DNA from: Laguncularia racemosa
Lineage: Eukaryota; Streptophyta; Magnoliopsida; Myrtales; Combretaceae
Direction of reading: 5' to 3'
Assembly (NCBI GenBank): GCA_037954665.1
Contig: JBBMOL010000593.1
Location: 62,001-126,000, forward strand
Length of the DNA stretch: 64,000 nucleotides
A model generated the notes under the pieces. That model saw nothing but the letters and a program-made list of their open reading frames with translations. It did no database searches and was not told the DNA's origin. Shown here one piece after another: positions 60,406 to 64,000 of the stretch; within the stretch, counting starts at the first letter, position 1; each line of letters starts with the position of its first letter. Both the position numbers and the translations under genes were made by a program.

Positions 60406-61059
60406 AAAAATTATTCCAAAGGTAGGTTTCAAAAGTGTAAATCTAGTGTGTACCTTCAGCTTTGCAAAATTTTGTAAAATTGAAAGTGTGCGCCGTGAAT
60501 GTGCCTTTAGTATAATTTATACTGAAGGTGTGGATCTTGTTTATGCCTTTAAGCAACTGAAGGTGTAAACGAGGTTTGCACCTTTAGTACAAATTTGTAA
60601 GGATTATTTTTTCTAGTATTATCCCCATTGTCCAACAATATAATGAGTACTGCAAACCTATATTGTAGACATATAAAAATTATTAAAAAGTAATACTGCA
60701 AACTTATAAAAATTATTGCAAAGTGATATTGTAAATTTGCACAGAATCACAATATGTGATCTCAAGTGCACAGAAAAAAAAAAAAAATTTACACTGACAG
60801 TTTTTAATATAAATGCGAATACTCAGTGTTTATTATCAGACACTTTAATTTCTTCTTTCAATCTTCTTCTTTCTCACAATTTGAAACTCTCTATTTTTTT
60901 AATTTTTCTTTTATGCAGGTTTAATATTTACAGTATATTTTTCTAACTTTTTCAATGAATTTATATTTCAGTATATTTTTCTCAAGAAAAAAATTAATTT
61001 TTTCCCTTTTATATTACTTTTTATCAATGCATAAAAAATGAAATGTAATTATTTGTACT
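60406..61059. other. AT-rich spacer with a CACTA-like motif cluster
   Basis: Between 60440 and 60600 short motifs of the type (T)GCCTTTAGTA and ACTGAAGGTG recur in both orientations and end in TTTTTTCTAGTAT at 60608-60620. That last sequence resembles an inverted CACTA-type terminus. No partner end was found. The rest is AT-rich without coding signal. Confidence 0.35.
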
Positions 61060-62290
61060 CTACTATTTTTATTAAAATATAAGTAGTTGTTTATTAATCG
61101 TTAATTAGTGATTAATTAGTCACTAATATATCATTAATTAACATTATAAAATGAATTAGTAAAAAAATTTGGTATTTTTTGTAAATGAAATATTTTCATT
61201 TATGGTTGTGAAAATTGTTGTAAAAGTAATTGTTAATTACTAACTAATTAGTCATTAATTAACCATTAGAAATATAATTAGGAAAAAAATCCATACTGAT
61301 TATAAATGTAATATCTTTGTGTGTTATTGTAGAAGTAGTTGTAAAATTAAGTTGTTAACAACGCGTTAATTAACAACAACTAGTCATTAATATGTCACAA
61401 TTAGTTGTTAGAAAATTAATTAGTAAAAAAATTTGAATTGATTATAAATATAATATGTTTGTGTATTTTTGTAAAAGTAGTTATAAAATTAATTTGTTGT
61501 TAACTAATCATTAATTAATAGTAATTAGCGTTAATATGTCATTAATTAACTGTTAAAAAAATAATTAGTAAAAAGTTTTGAGTTGATTGTAAATGTAATA
61601 TGTTTGTATGTTTATGTAAAAGTAGTTGTAAAATTAAGTTGTTAATTAAGCATTAATTAGTAGTAATTAGTTATTAATATGTCATTAATTAATTGTTAGA
61701 AAGTTAATTAGTGAAAAATTTTGTATTGATTGTAAATGTAATATGCATCTATGTTTTTGTAAAAGTAGTTATAAAATTAAGTTGTTATTAACTAAGCATT
61801 AATTAATAGTAACTAGTCATCAATATGTTATTAATTAATAGTTAGAAATTTAATCATTGGAAAATTTTATGTTGATTGTAAATGTAATATGTTTGTATGT
61901 TTTTATAAGAGTAGCTATAAAATTAAGTTATTGTTAACTAATCATTAATTAACAATCATTAGTCGCTAATATGTCATTAATTAACCGTTAGAAAATTAAT
62001 TAGTAAAATTTTTTATATTGATTGTAAATGTAATATGTTTGTGTGTTTTTGTAAAAGTAGTTGTAAAATTAAGTTATTGTTAACTATTCGTTAATTCACA
62101 GTAACTAGTTGTTAATGTGTCATTAATTAATTGTTAAAAAATTAATTAGTAAATTTTTTTGTATTGATTATAAATGTAATATCTGTATGTATTATTGTGA
62201 AAGTAATTGTAAACTTAAGTTGCTATTAATTAATCATTAATTAGATAGTAATTAATTGCTAATAAGTCATTAATTAATATTTTGATATCA
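61060..62290. repeat. Tandem array of ~145-bp repeats with TTAATTAA palindromes
   Basis: The anchor TTGATTGTAAATGTAATATG (variants) occurs at about 61296, 61438, 61583, 61726, 61872, 62018 and 62164, spacings 141-146 bp. Earlier, more diverged copies start near 61060. Each unit holds GTAAAAGTAGTTGTAAAATTAAGTT followed by several CATTAATTAAC-type palindromes. About eight copies in total, imperfect, with no ORF. Confidence 0.85.
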
Positions 62291-62304
62291 ATGGTAACAT
62301 TTTT

Positions 62305-62322
62305 TAATATATATATATATAT
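62305..62322. repeat. (TA)n microsatellite
   Basis: A TA run directly right of the tandem array. Confidence 0.6.
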
Positions 62323-62579
62323 ATTTGCATAATAGATGGAGCCTAGAATTTTTTATCTTTCAATCTTAATGTAGTAGGAGGGATATTGATCATAGGCCAT
62401 GTGGGACGGAGAGATAAACAACCATTAATTTGTTGATTACTTTATGTTTCATTATCAATAGTATAATATTTCACTTGTAATCATTTTAAGAGCAATCATG
62501 GCACGCTGTTTGACGTTGTAAGTTGTCACTTCGTTGTGAAAAATGCATCATCCCTATCAATCCTTGAATTGAACCATTC

Positions 62580-63790
62580 TTGCATTTGGCAGGATTCGAA
62601 AGTGCGAGCTACCTGCCATTCATTTCATTAGATTGGCACATCATAATTTCTTTGGTTGAACGATGGAGGCTAAAGGTACACACATTTTACATGCCGATAG
62701 GGGAGTTTACTATCACCTTGCAATATGTGGAAGTCTAGCTAAGCTTCCTTGTGGATGGTCAAGTAGTTATAAGGAGTAGTTGCTTGGATTGGGATGCAAC
62801 ATGTTAGAGATTGCTAGAGGCGAGGCCGGGGTCTAGCAATAGTGGGGGCCACATTAATACTACATGGCTTTGTGGTATGTTCTCAATCCTTCTAATCTAT
62901 GCCGATGCAAAGCAAATTCATCGCTATACACGTATGTATATATTGCAGCTACTAGGGGGATTTATCTTTGCTAATAAATCTAATGCCTTCGTCTACGCAA
63001 GTTTTTGCCTTTGCTGGAGAATTTCAACATTGCTAGGACGTATAGTTGGGGGTTTGCATGTCTAGCTTGGTTATATCACCAACTTTATATCACATCATCA
63101 TCATCGTTGGCATATGAGATTAGAGGGGCTACATTCTCCTATAAGTATGGGCTTGGGATAGATTCCCCTATATAGCGCCCCTTACTCAATATGGACTAAT
63201 TACAGAAGCTAAAGCTCCCTTAATTGCACATTGGAACACGTGAAAGGATACTCAGCTTCACTCGACCCATATTATAAGCGCATATTGAGATGCATTCGAT
63301 AGATAGAATAATGAATAGGTATTTTAGTTACCCTTTTTTTTTTCCATTTCATCATATTGATCATTAACATTGAATATTATTTTCTATCCTTTAAGTCGAA
63401 TAAGAGCTGTACTTTGGGAATCTAATTAACATCATACCACATTTCTGTAGAAGTGACATGCACATTTGGGCCACTCGAGTGCCACTCATATGTTTCCGCC
63501 TAGTTAAGTGGTATTACCTAACCAAGTTGCAAGGTAGTTTTTGGGGGTTTCAATATATCCCACAGTCGGTGAACATATAGTTGGAGCTCTGTCAAATCGA
63601 CTTGCGTGAGAGGTTTGATGTAGATTGGCCGGTGCAGATGTAGCATATATATCCATGTGGAAATAGCGTGTGGATACGGTGGTGTACATGGAGGGCCTTA
63701 GTGGTGTGCATGAGGAATACATGTAGTGGTATAAATTGATCGGCCGATAATATATTGGACGCATGAGAGTTGTTTTTGGATTTTTGGTAA
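62580..63790 (+). pseudogene. Plant mobile domain (PMD / MAIN-like) coding remnant
   Basis: In shifting plus-strand frames the order matches PF10536: YLPFISLDWHIIISLVERW (62610-62670), THILHADRGVYYHL/YMPIGEFTITLQYV (62680-62730), FLVDGQVVI with LDWDAT (62750-62800), then ADAKQIHRYTRMYILQLLGG and FIFANKSNAFVYASF at 62905-63005. Next are TYSWGFACLAWLYHQL (63040-63085), VWAWDRFPYIAPLTQY (63148-63195), and a later block with NQVARQFLGVSIYPTVGE near 63520-63570. A final WYKLIGR is near 63730. PMD proteins are plant-specific and often carried by transposons; cellular members (MAIN, MAIL1) act in genome stability. Frameshifts and stops, plus possible introns (63300-63430), indicate a pseudogene. The right end may run past the window. 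Confidence 0.72.
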
Positions 63791-64000
63791 GTAAAACATA
63801 AACACTAACCAGATGAATCATTGCATGACAATTCCTTATTTAATTTATGTTTTCTTATAATATGTAGGGTGATAAATTAAGAAAAATCTACCTATCATTA
63901 AATCTTGACACAGTCATTAAAATAACTACTTATGGTCTTTACTTCATGCATTGCCACAAGGGGGGTAATGCTATATCCGTAGGCACAGCAACAGTATGTC

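Noticed and set aside
62811..63065. Open frame of 84 codons taken as a separate gene
   Set aside because: Its residues are one internal stretch of the decayed plant mobile domain region and continue in other frames on both sides.
1..64000. CRISPR arrays, bacterial operons, or a new defence system
   Set aside because: No such repeats or gene clusters are present; spliced genes and plant transposons show this is plant nuclear DNA.

Overview
This window is nuclear DNA of a flowering plant, most likely a dicot. The evidence is spliced genes with GT-AG introns, an AT-rich background, plant Ty1/copia, Ty3/gypsy, L1-type LINE and hAT elements, and a plant mobile domain relic. The species cannot be named from the sequence.

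Host genes. (1) A plus-strand HUA1-type CCCH zinc-finger gene enters from the left. Ten exons (4393-34967) encode its last five CX8CX5CX3H fingers, and all splice phases agree, so the coding sequence looks intact. Two of its introns are enormous, 16.5 kb and 11.1 kb, because they are packed with retrotransposons. (2) A compact five-exon minus-strand gene of the DUF212 / acid-phosphatase-VanZ-like family (35467-36546) lies tail-to-tail with it, with 499 bp between the stops. (3) A small broken seed-maturation (PM41-like, LEA-type) pseudogene at 54349-54540 still has an ABRE- and TATA-bearing upstream region. (4) A decayed plant-mobile-domain coding region occupies 62580-63790.

Mobile DNA, left to right. 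1-3838: a decayed copia element with its 3' LTR, then a LINE 3' end, both upstream of the first visible exon. 5890-20345 (first giant intron): four nested layers. A minus-strand LINE is split by a plus-strand LINE, which is split by a minus-strand gypsy chromovirus (TSD TAAAA), which holds a plus-strand copia element. 23151-33102 (second giant intron): a minus-strand copia element (TSD GACTA) whose 5' LTR is split by a full-length 5.6 kb LINE (17-bp TSD). 34215-34404: a SINE-like element in the last intron. About 38540-52116: a minus-strand Sirevirus (copia) with gag, pol and an env-like extra ORF, broken by a ~3.4 kb LTR-like insertion. 52309-52770: a gypsy protease remnant. 54586-60405: a minus-strand hAT element with an 861-bp LTR-like insertion in its transposase (TSD TTTAA). 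61060-62290: a ~145-bp tandem repeat array rich in TTAATTAA palindromes.

All the transposon coding regions carry stops, frameshifts or deletions; none looks autonomous. Most of the interest lies in the nesting record and in a regulatory RNA-binding-protein gene that keeps its reading frame across these introns.
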